A DNA stretch of 64,000 bases from Kribbella rubisoli (GCF_004217145.1 NZ_SHKR01000012.1:496001-560000); one strand, 5' to 3'; shown: positions 40,677-49,835, numbered from the stretch's first letter. Program-made: numbers and translations. Notes: generated by a model from the letters alone, not told the origin.

Positions 40677-41872
40677 TCACCGTCGACGACACCCGGGTCA
40701 TCGGTGAGGCCAGAGTCCTCGCCGGAACCGACCAGGGCCGCCTGGACCTGCTGCGTCATCGCAGCACTCACGGCAGCCTGCCTGCACTGACCCGGGACGA
40801 CTACACGAAGCTGTGTGAAGCAGTGGGACTCAGAGGACGCGGTGGGGCCGCGTTCCCGGTCGCACTGAAGCTGCAGGACCTCCCAGCTCGTGGAGTAGAA
40901 GCTGTAGTGGTCAACGGCTCAGAGAGCGAGCCGGTCAGCCGCAAGGACCGCCTGCTCCTCACCCGATCACCACACCTCGTTCTGGACGGCGCAGTCGGCC
41001 TGGCGCACGCACTGGGCGCACCGCACGTGCTGATCGCCGTACATGACGCAAGAGCCGCCACCTCGGTCCGTGAGGCGCTGATGGAGCGTGACGACAGGCT
41101 CGCGATCGAAGTACAGGAGACTCCGGGTCGGTTCGTCGCAGGGGAGGCCCGTGCGGTGCTGAGCGCGCTGGAGGGCGGCGCCGCCGTACCGCCTGGTCGG
41201 AGGGTGTTGCCGACGCGCAAGGGCTACCACCGGCGACCCACGTTCCTGTCGAACGTCGAGACGTTCGCCCAGCTCGCCGTACTCGCGCGACTCGGCTCCC
41301 GTGGTTTCAGCAGCACCGGACTGATCAGCGAGCCCGGTACGCAGCTGCTGACGATCGACGGCGCCGTACGTCGGCCCGGCGTGATCGAGACACCAACCGG
41401 TGTCCCACTCGACACAGTCCTGCAGTACTCCGGCGCGCAAGCCGGTCCCGTACTACTGGGCGGCTACCACGGCCGCTGGCTGCAGCGGACCGAGGGCGTG
41501 ACGCTGCAGCGACCGGAGGTGTCCGCCGGAATCATCCTGGCGCTCGGGTCCGACACCTGCCCGCTCGGTGAGATCACCCGTGTCACCCAGTGGCTGTCCA
41601 GTCAGTCAGCCGGGCAGTGCGGACCCTGTGTGTTCGGCCTGGCAGCACTGGTCGACGACTTCGCGCGGCTGACCGTCGGCGATCCGCAGGGCTGGCACGA
41701 CGCCCACCGGCATCTCGGTCTGGTTCCGGGGAGAGGAGCCTGTGCGCACCCGGACGGGACTGCGAGATTCCTCACGTCCGCGCTCGAGGAGTTCGACGAC
41801 GACGTACAGCATCACCTCACCGGTCAGGGCTGCGGCCGGCCGGTTCTGGGAGTCCTCGGAGGTACCCGATGA
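40673..41872 (+). CDS. NuoF-like NADH dehydrogenase subunit
   Basis: A 399-residue protein resembling the 51-kDa (NuoF) subunit of complex I. GLRGRGGAAFP at 52-62 is the FMN/NADH-binding Gly-rich loop, followed by VVVNGSESEPVSRKDRLLL in the place of NuoF's NADEGEPGTFKDR. A soluble-ligand-binding (SLBB) segment is around LLTIDGAVRRPGVIETPTG. The 4Fe-4S region is SAGQCGPC (312-319) plus Cys357; the first of the four NuoF cysteines is Ala313, so the cluster may be absent, 3Fe-4S or have another ligand. It overlaps both neighbours by 4 bp and probably feeds the ferredoxin or heme protein. Confidence 0.8.
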   Translation: MITVDDTRVIGEARVLAGTDQGRLDLLRHRSTHGSLPALTRDDYTKLCEAVGLRGRGGAAFPVALKLQDLPARGVEAVVVNGSESEPVSRKDRLLLTRSPHLVLDGAVGLAHALGAPHVLIAVHDARAATSVREALMERDDRLAIEVQETPGRFVAGEARAVLSALEGGAAVPPGRRVLPTRKGYHRRPTFLSNVETFAQLAVLARLGSRGFSSTGLISEPGTQLLTIDGAVRRPGVIETPTGVPLDTVLQYSGAQAGPVLLGGYHGRWLQRTEGVTLQRPEVSAGIILALGSDTCPLGEITRVTQWLSSQSAGQCGPCVFGLAALVDDFARLTVGDPQGWHDAHRHLGLVPGRGACAHPDGTARFLTSALEEFDDDVQHHLTGQGCGRPVLGVLGGTR

Positions 41873-42066
41873 ACAAGCTCGAGATCGACTGGACCAGGTG
41901 CGACGGGCACGGCCTCTGCGCAGGCCTGGTGCCCGATGACATCCTGCTCGACGAGTGGGGATTCCCGGTGCTGCGAGGCCGCGAAATCACCGCCGGTGAG
42001 CTGTCGGATGCGCGCCGCGCAGTCCTCGCCTGTCCCGCTCTTGCCTTGCGCCTCAACAATCGATGA
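41869..42066 (+). CDS. CxxHxxC-type ferredoxin
   Basis: A 65-residue ferredoxin. Cluster ligands are Cys11, Cys17 and Cys55 (CDGHGLC ... ACP), with His14 in the position of the second Cys: the CxxHxxC(x)nCP pattern of actinobacterial 3Fe-4S/4Fe-4S ferredoxins best known as cytochrome P450 partners. No P450 gene is nearby, so here it most likely exchanges electrons with the NuoF-like and heme proteins. It overlaps the NuoF-like gene by 4 bp and ends the operon. Confidence 0.85.
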   Translation: MNKLEIDWTRCDGHGLCAGLVPDDILLDEWGFPVLRGREITAGELSDARRAVLACPALALRLNNR

Positions 42067-42117
42067 CAGCTCCGTCCCGACACCACACCAGTGACAAAGG
42101 TGGACTAATCTCTGAGT

Positions 42118-42139
42118 GACCGCACAACGTCGTGCGGTC
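42118..42139. promoter_or_regulatory. Perfect 8-bp inverted repeat upstream of glutamate dehydrogenase
   Basis: GACCGCAC and GTGCGGTC flank AACGTC. A TAATCT -10-like hexamer at 42106-42111 puts the likely transcript start at the edge of this repeat, 44-65 bp before the ATG. It could be an operator overlapping the start site or a 5' hairpin in the mRNA. The rest of the 116-bp gap shows nothing more. Confidence 0.5.
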
Positions 42140-42182
42140 CGGCGAGAACCGACGCCGACGTCACGTGTGGAGACGGTGGGGA

Positions 42183-45100
42183 ATGCAGAGCAAGCTGGAC
42201 GTCCAGAAGGCAGATGTGCTCGCCAAGGCGGTGGCCGCGGGCACTCATGGGCACGACAAATTGGTCGACCCGGGCAAGCTGAGGACGTTCCTCGAGCAGT
42301 ACTACCGGCACGTCGCCGCCGAGGACGTCGCCGAGCGCCAGCCGAACGACTGCCTGGGCGCCGCGCGGCACCATTACAAGTCCGCGATGAGCCGCCCGCA
42401 GGGTACGGCGAAGGTCCACGTCTTCACCCCCACCGTCGACGAGCACGGCTGGTCCGCGAGCGGCCGGACGGTCGTCGAGATCGTCATCGACGACATGCCG
42501 TTCCTGGTCGACAGCGCCTCGATGGCGATCACCGAGCACAACCTCGAGCTCCAGCTGCTGATCCACCCGCAGTTCGTCGTACGCCGTGACGTCGCCGGCA
42601 CGCTGCAGGAGGTCCTGGACGACAGCGCCGCCGCGGACGGGCACGACCTGGTCCGCGAGAGCTGGATGCACCTGGAGATCGAGCGGATCTCGGACGTCGC
42701 CGAGCATCGCGCCCTCGAGCAGGCGCTGCAGAAGGTGCTGAACGACGTACGCGAGGCGGTCGAGGACTGGCCGAAGATGCACGAGAAGGCGGTCAGCATC
42801 GCCGCCGGGCTGACGGCCGACGACCTGCCGGTCCCCGAGAGCGAGGTGGAGGAGGCCCGCGAGCTGCTCGAGTGGCTGGCCGACGAGCACTTCACCTTCC
42901 TCGGCTACCGTGAGTACGACTTCACCATGGAGGGTCAGCAGGGCATCCTGCGCGGCCGTCCCGGGACGGGCCTGGGCATCCTCCGGCCGGACCCGAAGCC
43001 GGGCTCCGGCAAGCTGCCGCCCGAGGTGAGCGCCAAGGCGCAGGAGCGGAAGCTGCTGATTCTCACCAAGGCGAACTCGCGCTCCACCGTGCACCGGTCG
43101 ACCTACCTCGACTACGTCGGCATCAAGCAGTTCGACGAGAACGGCGAGCCGGTTCGGGAGTGCCGGTTCATCGGTCTGCTCTCGTCGACCGCCTACACCG
43201 AGAGCGTCATGCAGGTGCCGGTACTGCGGCGCAAGGCGCTCGAGCTGTTCCGCCTGACCGGCTTCGACCCGAACAGCCACAGCGGCAAGGGCCTGCTCGA
43301 CGTACTGGAGACCTACCCGCGCGACGAGCTGCTGCAGGCGCCAGTCGAGGACCTGCTCCCGATCGTGCAGTCGGTGCTGCACCTCCAAGAGCGGCGCGCG
43401 GTGAAGCTGTTCGTACGGCGCGACGTCTACAACCGGTACCTGTCCTGCCTGGTGTACCTGCCGCGTGACCGCTACACCACTGCGGTCCGGCTGAAGATGC
43501 AGCAGATCCTCAAGGACGCTATCGGCGCGGAGACCGTCACGTACGCCGCGTACGTCACCGAGTCGGTGCTGGCCCGCGTGCACTTCGTGGTCCGGATGAA
43601 GCAGGGCGAGACAGTCGGGGAGTACGACGCGGACCTGCTCGAGCAGCAGGTGATCGACGCGACCCGTGCGTGGGCAGACGACTTCACCGCCGCGCTGCAC
43701 GCGCAGGGCGGCGACGGTGCGGTCACCAAACTGTCCCGCCGGTACGCGCAGGCGTTCCCGGAGGCCTACAAGGAGGACTTCGACGCCCGCGTCGCGGTCA
43801 ATGACGTACACGTCCTGGAGAGCCTGCCGGCCGAGGACGGGCTGGCCATGTCGCTCTACAACCCGATCGACGAGGAGTGGGAAGGCGAGCGCCGCTTCAA
43901 GGTCTTCCGGCGAGGTACGGCGCTGTCGCTGTCGCAGGTGCTGCCGCATCTGAGCGCGATGGGCGTCGAGGTGATCGACGAGCGGCCGTACGAGATCCGC
44001 TGCGACGACGGCACGATGGCCTACATCTACGACTTCGGTCTGAAGGCGCCCGAGGACACCCAGGAGCGGGAGGAACTGCGCAAGCTGTTCTCCGACACGT
44101 TCCAGGCCGTCTGGGAGGGCCGCGCCGAGTCCGACAAGCTGAACGCGCTGGTGCTGCGCGGCAACCTCAGCTGGCGGCAGGTGTCGATCCTGCGCGCGTA
44201 CCAGCGCTACATCCGCCAGGGCGGTACACCGTTCAGCCAGGACTACATCCAGAACACGTTCCTGAACCACGTGGACGTCGCCGGTCTGCTGGTGCAGCTG
44301 TTCGAGACCAGCTTCGATCCGGCGCGCGGCCCGGCCGACGACCCGGACCGGACCATGAGGACGGACCAGCTGGAGAAGGAGATCCTGGCCGCACTGGACA
44401 CTGTGCAAAGCCTGGACGAGGACCGGATCCTGCGGTCGTACCTGACCGTGATGAAGGCGACGCTGCGGACCAACTACTTCCAGCCGGGTCCCGACGGTCA
44501 GCCGCGGTCGTACCTGTCGCTGAAGCTGGAGCCGAAGGCGATCCCGGACCTACCGCAGCCGCGACCGGCGTACGAGATCTTCGTGTACTCGCCGCAGGTC
44601 GAAGGTGTGCACCTGCGGTTCGGCGCGGTCGCGCGCGGCGGGCTGCGCTGGTCGGACCGGCGTGAGGACTTCCGCACCGAGGTGCTCGGCCTGGTGAAGG
44701 CGCAGATGGTGAAGAACTCGGTGATCGTGCCGGTCGGCGCGAAGGGCGGGTTCTACGCCAAGCAGCTGCCGGATCCGTCCGTCGACCGCGACGCGTGGCT
44801 GGCCGAGGGCATCGCGTCGTACAAGACCTTCATCTCCGGGCTGCTGGACATCACCGACAACATCGTTGCCGGTGACATCGTTCCGCCGCGCGACGTGGTC
44901 CGGTACGACGGTGACGACGCCTACCTGGTCGTTGCCGCGGACAAGGGCACGGCGACGTTCTCCGACATCGCGAACGGGGTCGCGAAGGAGTACGGGTTCT
45001 GGCTGGGCGACGCGTTCGCATCCGGCGGTTCGGTCGGCTACGACCACAAGGCGATGGGGATCACCGCCCGCGGCGCGTGGGAGTCGGTCAAGCGGCACTT

Positions 45101-47045
45101 CCGCGAGATGGGCCACGACTGCCAGGCGGAGGACTTCACCGTCGTCGGCGTCGGAGACATGTCCGGCGATGTCTTCGGCAACGGGATGCTGCTGTCCGAG
45201 CACATCCGGCTGGTCGCGGCCTTCGACCACCGGCACATCTTCCTCGACCCGACGCCCGACGCGGCGTCGTCGTTCACCGAGCGGCGGCGGCTGTTCGACC
45301 TGCCGCGGTCGTCCTGGGCGGACTACGACGCGTCGCTGATCTCCACCGGTGGCGGCGTGTTCCCGCGGACCGAGAAGGCGATCCCGATCTCTGCCGAGGT
45401 GCGTGACGCGCTCGGCATCGAAGGCAGTCCGGCGAAGCTGACGCCGGCCGAGCTGATGAACGCGATCCTGAAGGCGCCGGTCGACCTGTTCTGGAACGGC
45501 GGCATCGGCACGTACGTGAAGTCGTCGGGCGAGTCGAACGCCGACGTCGGCGACAAGGCCAACGACGCGATCCGGATCAACGGTTCCGACCTGCGGGCCC
45601 GTGCGGTCGGCGAGGGCGGCAACCTCGGCTTCACCCAGCTCGGCCGGATCGAGTACGCCGCGGCCGGCGGCCGGATCAACACCGACTTCATCGACAACGT
45701 GGCCGGCGTGGACACCTCCGACCACGAGGTGAACATCAAGATCCTGCTGGACAAGGTGGTTGCCGACGGCGACCTGACCGAGAAGCAGCGCAACGACATC
45801 ATCGCGTCGATGACCGACGAGGTCGGAGCGCTGGTGCTGAAGAGCAACTACCGGCAGAACATCGCGCTGGCCAACGCCGGTGCCCAGGCCGCGGCCCTGA
45901 TGCATGTGCACCAGGACTGGGTACGGCGGCTGGAGCGCCAGGGCCTGCTCGATCGCGAGCTGGAGTTCCTGCCGAGCGTCACCGAGTTCAAGCGGCGCAA
46001 GGCCGAGGGGCGAGGGCTGACTTCGCCGGAGCTGTCGGTCTTGATCGCCTACACGAAGATCGTGATGGACGCCGAGCTGCTGAAGACGTCGCTGCCGGAC
46101 GACCCGTTCCTGAAGCACAAGCTGGCCAGCTACTTCCCGAAGGAGATCAAGGAGCGGTTCGGCGACCAGATCCAGAGCCACCAGCTGCGGCGCGAGATCA
46201 TCACCACGCAGGTGGTCAACGAGTTCGTGAACACGTCGGGCATCACGGCGTACCACCGGCTCTCGCTGGAGACCGGCGGGACGGTCGAGGACGTCGTCCG
46301 CGCGAACCTCGCGGCCAGCAGGATCTTCTCGCAGCCGGAGCTGCTGTCGCGCAATTCCGAGCTGGACAACGTCGTCGGCGCCGAGACCCAGACCCACATG
46401 CGGCTGGAGACCCGGACGCTGGTCGAGCGCGCGACGCGCTGGCTGGTCAGCAACCGTCGGCCACCGGTCGACATCGAGGACCTGATCGACTTCTTCGGTC
46501 CGGGGATCGCGAAGCTGACCGCGGCGTTGCCCGACGTACTGCGGGGCCGTGAGCTGGCCCTGTTCGAGCAGCGCCGGGAAAGCCTTGTGCAGAAGGGCGT
46601 TGCGGACGACTTCGCGACCCGGATCGCGGTGCTGCCTCCGGCGTACGCCGGACTCGGCATCGTCGAGACCGCGTCGCGGGACGACATCGACATCCTCGAG
46701 GTCGCCAAGGTGCACTTCGCGCTGGGCGAGCGGCTGCAACTCGGCCGCTTCCTGGAGCGGATCATCGGCCTGCCGCGCACCGACCGCTGGCAGACCATGG
46801 CCCGCGCCGCCCTCCGCGACGACCTGCACGCCGTCCATTCCCGCCTCACCCAACAGGTCCTGGCCACCACCGACGCCTCGGCCGACCCCGAGGACCGGGT
46901 CATCACCTGGCAGGACCAGAACGACGTGGCCCTGTCCCGCGCGGCGTCGATGCTCGAAGAGATCGTCGAAACCGAAGGTCCCGAACTCGCCCAACTCTCG
47001 GTAGGCCTCCGCCTGGTCCGCACCCTGATCGCCAACCAGGGGTAG
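42183..47045 (+). CDS. gdh: NAD-specific glutamate dehydrogenase, large L_180 type
   Basis: A 1,620-residue enzyme that deaminates L-glutamate to 2-oxoglutarate with NAD, the 180-kDa class first known from Streptomyces and Pseudomonas. The N-terminal 700 residues are regulatory, with ACT-like segments (VFTPTVDEHGWSASGRTVVE). The catalytic domain follows: GLRWSDRREDFRTEVLGLVKAQMVKN and IVPVGAKGGF (Lys near 844 in the glutamate site). The Rossmann part has FTVVGVGDMSGDVFGNGML and IFLDPTPD. The ATG at 42183 follows GGTGGGG. The length is usual for the class. It ends 1 bp before the convergent GntR gene. A catabolic role in glutamate use fits the family. Confidence 0.95.
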   Translation: MQSKLDVQKADVLAKAVAAGTHGHDKLVDPGKLRTFLEQYYRHVAAEDVAERQPNDCLGAARHHYKSAMSRPQGTAKVHVFTPTVDEHGWSASGRTVVEIVIDDMPFLVDSASMAITEHNLELQLLIHPQFVVRRDVAGTLQEVLDDSAAADGHDLVRESWMHLEIERISDVAEHRALEQALQKVLNDVREAVEDWPKMHEKAVSIAAGLTADDLPVPESEVEEARELLEWLADEHFTFLGYREYDFTMEGQQGILRGRPGTGLGILRPDPKPGSGKLPPEVSAKAQERKLLILTKANSRSTVHRSTYLDYVGIKQFDENGEPVRECRFIGLLSSTAYTESVMQVPVLRRKALELFRLTGFDPNSHSGKGLLDVLETYPRDELLQAPVEDLLPIVQSVLHLQERRAVKLFVRRDVYNRYLSCLVYLPRDRYTTAVRLKMQQILKDAIGAETVTYAAYVTESVLARVHFVVRMKQGETVGEYDADLLEQQVIDATRAWADDFTAALHAQGGDGAVTKLSRRYAQAFPEAYKEDFDARVAVNDVHVLESLPAEDGLAMSLYNPIDEEWEGERRFKVFRRGTALSLSQVLPHLSAMGVEVIDERPYEIRCDDGTMAYIYDFGLKAPEDTQEREELRKLFSDTFQAVWEGRAESDKLNALVLRGNLSWRQVSILRAYQRYIRQGGTPFSQDYIQNTFLNHVDVAGLLVQLFETSFDPARGPADDPDRTMRTDQLEKEILAALDTVQSLDEDRILRSYLTVMKATLRTNYFQPGPDGQPRSYLSLKLEPKAIPDLPQPRPAYEIFVYSPQVEGVHLRFGAVARGGLRWSDRREDFRTEVLGLVKAQMVKNSVIVPVGAKGGFYAKQLPDPSVDRDAWLAEGIASYKTFISGLLDITDNIVAGDIVPPRDVVRYDGDDAYLVVAADKGTATFSDIANGVAKEYGFWLGDAFASGGSVGYDHKAMGITARGAWESVKRHFREMGHDCQAEDFTVVGVGDMSGDVFGNGMLLSEHIRLVAAFDHRHIFLDPTPDAASSFTERRRLFDLPRSSWADYDASLISTGGGVFPRTEKAIPISAEVRDALGIEGSPAKLTPAELMNAILKAPVDLFWNGGIGTYVKSSGESNADVGDKANDAIRINGSDLRARAVGEGGNLGFTQLGRIEYAAAGGRINTDFIDNVAGVDTSDHEVNIKILLDKVVADGDLTEKQRNDIIASMTDEVGALVLKSNYRQNIALANAGAQAAALMHVHQDWVRRLERQGLLDRELEFLPSVTEFKRRKAEGRGLTSPELSVLIAYTKIVMDAELLKTSLPDDPFLKHKLASYFPKEIKERFGDQIQSHQLRREIITTQVVNEFVNTSGITAYHRLSLETGGTVEDVVRANLAASRIFSQPELLSRNSELDNVVGAETQTHMRLETRTLVERATRWLVSNRRPPVDIEDLIDFFGPGIAKLTAALPDVLRGRELALFEQRRESLVQKGVADDFATRIAVLPPAYAGLGIVETASRDDIDILEVAKVHFALGERLQLGRFLERIIGLPRTDRWQTMARAALRDDLHAVHSRLTQQVLATTDASADPEDRVITWQDQNDVALSRAASMLEEIVETEGPELAQLSVGLRLVRTLIANQG

Positions 47046-47046
47046 G

Positions 47047-47784
47047 TCAGCGCTCGGAGACCACGACGTCGACGGAGTAGTGGTCGGCGCGGTAGCAATG
47101 GTTGCCGTATTCGATGGGGGAGCCGTCGGCGGCGTAGGCGGAGCGGGTCATGGTGACGAGCGGCTCGGCCTTGGACATGTGGAGGGTGCGGCGTTCGTCG
47201 GCGGTGGCGTTGCGGGCGCCGATGCGCTGGCGGGCGACCGTCGGGCGGATGCCGCGGGCCCGGAGTACGGCGTACAGGCCCTCGTGCGTGAGCTGTTCCA
47301 GCGTGAGGTTGTTGAGGGCCGGAGGCAACCAGTTGCGCATGATCGCGAGCGGTACGTCGTCGGCGTACCGGAGCCGGACGATCGAGACCAGCGGCGTGCC
47401 GGGCGGTAGCTCCAGGACCGTCGCGGCGCGGTCGTCCTGTGCTTCGCAGTCGAGGGACAGCACCTCGGTGCGCGGCGTACGGCCCTCGCGCTCGAGGTCT
47501 TCGTACAGGCTGGTCAGCTCGGCCTTGCGGTGAACCATCTGGCTCGCGACCGTGGTGCCGATGCCGCGCCGGCGGACCAGCAGGCCTTGGTTGACCAGCT
47601 CGGCGATCGCGCGCCGCACGGTCGGCCGGGACAGGCCGAGCCGGTCCGACATGGCGATCTCGTTCTCGAACGGGTCGCCCGGACGGAGCGAGCCGTCGGT
47701 GATCGCGGACGTCAGCTGCTCGGCCAGCTGGTGGTAGAGCGGCACCGGACTGGCCCGATCGATACTGACCGGGAGAGCGATCAT
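47047..47784 (-). CDS. GntR-family (HutC/FarR-type) regulator of the inositol operon
   Basis: A 245-residue regulator. The N-terminal winged helix reads PLYHQLAEQLTSAITDGSLRPGD ... LGLSRPTVRRAIAELVNQGLLVRRRGIGTTVAS, and the C-terminal UTRA ligand domain ends SPIEYGNHCYRADHYSVDVVV, as in HutC-type proteins. It is divergent from the inositol operon, separated by 128 bp, and is almost certainly its repressor, released by inositol or a catabolite. The functional assignment rests on position; the family call is firm. Confidence 0.85.
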   Translation of the reverse strand: MIALPVSIDRASPVPLYHQLAEQLTSAITDGSLRPGDPFENEIAMSDRLGLSRPTVRRAIAELVNQGLLVRRRGIGTTVASQMVHRKAELTSLYEDLEREGRTPRTEVLSLDCEAQDDRAATVLELPPGTPLVSIVRLRYADDVPLAIMRNWLPPALNNLTLEQLTHEGLYAVLRARGIRPTVARQRIGARNATADERRTLHMSKAEPLVTMTRSAYAADGSPIEYGNHCYRADHYSVDVVVSER

Positions 47785-47815
47785 GGCCGGGATGTTACAT
47801 GAGGAAGGTATGTAT

Positions 47816-47850
47816 GTCTTGACGTGAAAATGTGTTTACAAAGTATTGAC
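47816..47850 (+). promoter_or_regulatory. Promoter/operator region of the inositol operon
   Basis: An AT-rich patch in the 128-bp divergent gap. GTCTTGAC at 47816 and GTATTGAC at 47843 are near-identical direct repeats 27 bp apart; the second contains a consensus-like TTGACA -35 at 47846. They could be paired regulator sites or alternative -35 boxes. No clear -10 follows at the right distance. Confidence 0.35.
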
Positions 47851-47912
47851 ACCCTGTCGGCGGCCGGGAAGGCTGACGGAGGCGTGTTTGGGTGAACAGA
47901 GAGGTGACCGGG

Positions 47913-48899
47913 ATGCGGATCGGGTTGGTCGGGGTCGGGCGGATCGGGGCGTTCCACGCCGCGACGCTCAAGGATCTGCCGGCGGTGGATCAGGTGGTCG
48001 TCGCCGACGCGGACCCGGGCCGGGCGGAGCTCGTCGCGAAGGATCTCGGCCTGGAGTTCGCACCCGACGTCGACACGCTGCTGGCGAGCCGTCCGGACGG
48101 CTTCGTCATCGCGGCCGCGACCTCGGCACACGCTTCTTTGATCGAGGCCGCTATCGCAGCGGGCGTTCCGACGTTCTGTGAGAAGCCGATCGCGCTGGAC
48201 CTGGCGGAGACCGAGCGGGTGGTGGCGTTGGTCGAGGCATCGACCGTGCCGGTGCACATCGGCTTCCAGCGCCGGTTCGACGCCGGGTACCAGGCGGCCC
48301 GGGAGGCTGTCCGGTCCGGCGAGCTCGGTTTCGTCCACCACATCAGGGCGAACACCAACGACGCGTTCCCGCCGCACCACGAGTACATCCCGCAGAGCGG
48401 TGGGTTCTTCCGCGACTGCACGGTCCACGACTTCGACATCATCCGGTACGTCACCGGCCGCGAGGTGGTCAGCGTCTACGCGACCGGCGCGAACCGCGGC
48501 GAGGCTTTCTTCGGCGAGTACGGCGACGTGGACTCGGCGGCCGCGCTGCTCACACTCGACGACGGCACGTTCGTCGCGGTCAGCGGGACGCGGTACAACG
48601 GCGCCGGGCACGACGTACGGATGGAGCTGCACGGCAGCCTCGGATCGATCGCCGTCGGGCTCGACTCGCACACCGCGCTGCGCTCGGCCGAGCCCGGCGT
48701 CACGTTCCCTGACGGGAAGCCGCACATGACCTTCATGGACCGGTTCCAGCCCGCGTACGTCGCGGAGCTGACTGCCTTCACGGAGCTCGTCGCCGGCACC
48801 CGCGAGGTCCCGTGCACGGTCCGGGACGCGCTCGCCGCCTTCCGGATCGCCGACGCCTGCGAACTGTCCCGCCACGAGAACTGCATCATCACCCTCTGA
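47913..48899 (+). CDS. iolG: Gfo/Idh/MocA dehydrogenase, inositol 2-dehydrogenase candidate
   Basis: A 328-residue NAD(P)-dependent dehydrogenase that would oxidise myo-inositol to 2-keto-myo-inositol. The Rossmann motif is IGLVGVGRIGAFHA, the catalytic Lys lies in CEKPIALDLAE, and GFQRRFDAGYQAA and RDCTVHDFDIIRYVTG hold the substrate-side residues (Asp and His). The ATG at 47913 has AGAGAGG at good spacing; a GTG at 47892 is possible. First gene of a twelve-gene operon, 14 bp before the IolE/IolI-type gene. A second family member lies at 59768, so which one is the main IolG is not certain. Confidence 0.85.
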   Translation: MRIGLVGVGRIGAFHAATLKDLPAVDQVVVADADPGRAELVAKDLGLEFAPDVDTLLASRPDGFVIAAATSAHASLIEAAIAAGVPTFCEKPIALDLAETERVVALVEASTVPVHIGFQRRFDAGYQAAREAVRSGELGFVHHIRANTNDAFPPHHEYIPQSGGFFRDCTVHDFDIIRYVTGREVVSVYATGANRGEAFFGEYGDVDSAAALLTLDDGTFVAVSGTRYNGAGHDVRMELHGSLGSIAVGLDSHTALRSAEPGVTFPDGKPHMTFMDRFQPAYVAELTAFTELVAGTREVPCTVRDALAAFRIADACELSRHENCIITL

Positions 48900-48913
48900 G
48901 GAGACCCAATCGT

Positions 48914-49798
48914 ATGACTGATCTCGCTGCTCGCATCGCCGGCGCCCCGATCTCATGGGGAGTCTGCGAGGTACCCGGGTGGGGCTGGCAGTACGACGCC
49001 GCGACGGTTCTCGCCGAGATGCGCGACGCCGGTCTGGCCGCAACGGAGTTCGGGCCGGACGGGTTCCTGCCGGAGGATCCGGCCGAGAAGGCGAAAACCC
49101 TTGCGGACGTGGGGCTTCGGGCCGTTGGAGGCTTCGTGCCGGTCGTGCTGCACGATCCGTCGTACGACCCCGCGCCCGCTGTCGCCACGGCACTCGAGGG
49201 CTTCGTTGCCGCGGGAGCGACCACGCTGGTTCTCGCGGCGGCGACCGGCCAGGAGGGGTACGACGACCGCCCGGTGCTGGACGAGACCGGCTGGAACACG
49301 TTGCTCGGCAACCTCGACAAGCTGTCTGCGGCGGCGGCCGCTTCTGGGGTGCTCGCGACGATCCATCCGCATGTCGGCACGATGGTCGAGAACTCCGACG
49401 ACGTCGAGCGGGTGCTGGGTGGGTCGTCCATCGGGCTCACCCTCGACACCGGCCACTTGCTGATCGGCGGAGTCGACCCGGTCGCTCTCGCGGTCAAGCA
49501 CACCGATCGCATTCGCCATACGCACTTGAAGGACGTCGACGCCGCGTGGGCGGCCCGCGTCCAGGCAGGCTCGGTCTCGTACACCGACGCCGTACGTCAG
49601 GGGATGTACCGGCCGCTGGGCGCCGGTGACATCGACATCGCCACGATCGTCGGCACCCTGGAGAAGTCCGGGTACGACGGTTGGTACGTCTTGGAGCAGG
49701 ACACGATCCTGCCGGCGCGGCCGACCGACGACGGGCCGGTGGTGGACGTTCGGGCCAGTATCGATCACCTGCAAGCGATCGCCGAGACAGTCCGATGA
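48914..49798 (+). CDS. IolE/IolI-type sugar isomerase/dehydratase (TIM barrel)
   Basis: A 294-residue xylose-isomerase-like TIM-barrel protein. GAPISWGVCEVPGWGWQ near the N-terminus resembles IolE (inosose dehydratase). Metal and active-site residues are suggested by TEFGPDGF, ATIHPHVG, LTLDTGHLLIGG, RHTHLKDVD and WYVLEQDT. IolE converts 2-keto-myo-inositol to the diketone; IolI isomerises inosoose. A second member lies at 55889, so the two probably divide these roles; sequence alone does not say which is which. Confidence 0.8.
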   Translation: MTDLAARIAGAPISWGVCEVPGWGWQYDAATVLAEMRDAGLAATEFGPDGFLPEDPAEKAKTLADVGLRAVGGFVPVVLHDPSYDPAPAVATALEGFVAAGATTLVLAAATGQEGYDDRPVLDETGWNTLLGNLDKLSAAAAASGVLATIHPHVGTMVENSDDVERVLGGSSIGLTLDTGHLLIGGVDPVALAVKHTDRIRHTHLKDVDAAWAARVQAGSVSYTDAVRQGMYRPLGAGDIDIATIVGTLEKSGYDGWYVLEQDTILPARPTDDGPVVDVRASIDHLQAIAETVR

Positions 49799-49835
49799 GG
49801 CGAGGGCCGACCCGGGTGGATGGGATGGTCTGACG

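Noticed and set aside
40125..42066. Assigning the NuoF-like gene, ferredoxin and heme protein to complex I or to an Rnf complex
   Set aside because: No other Nuo or Rnf subunits are present, and the heme protein is of the ferric-reductase/cytochrome b561-like type.
42105..46994. Very long open frames on the minus strand opposite the glutamate dehydrogenase gene
   Set aside because: They lie wholly antisense to a well-recognised gene, have Arg/Gly/Val/Asp/Leu-biased composition typical of GC-rich shadow frames and match no family.
47820..47912. Riboswitch in the leader of the inositol operon
   Set aside because: The gap is short and I see no stable conserved fold; a GntR regulator next door explains control better.
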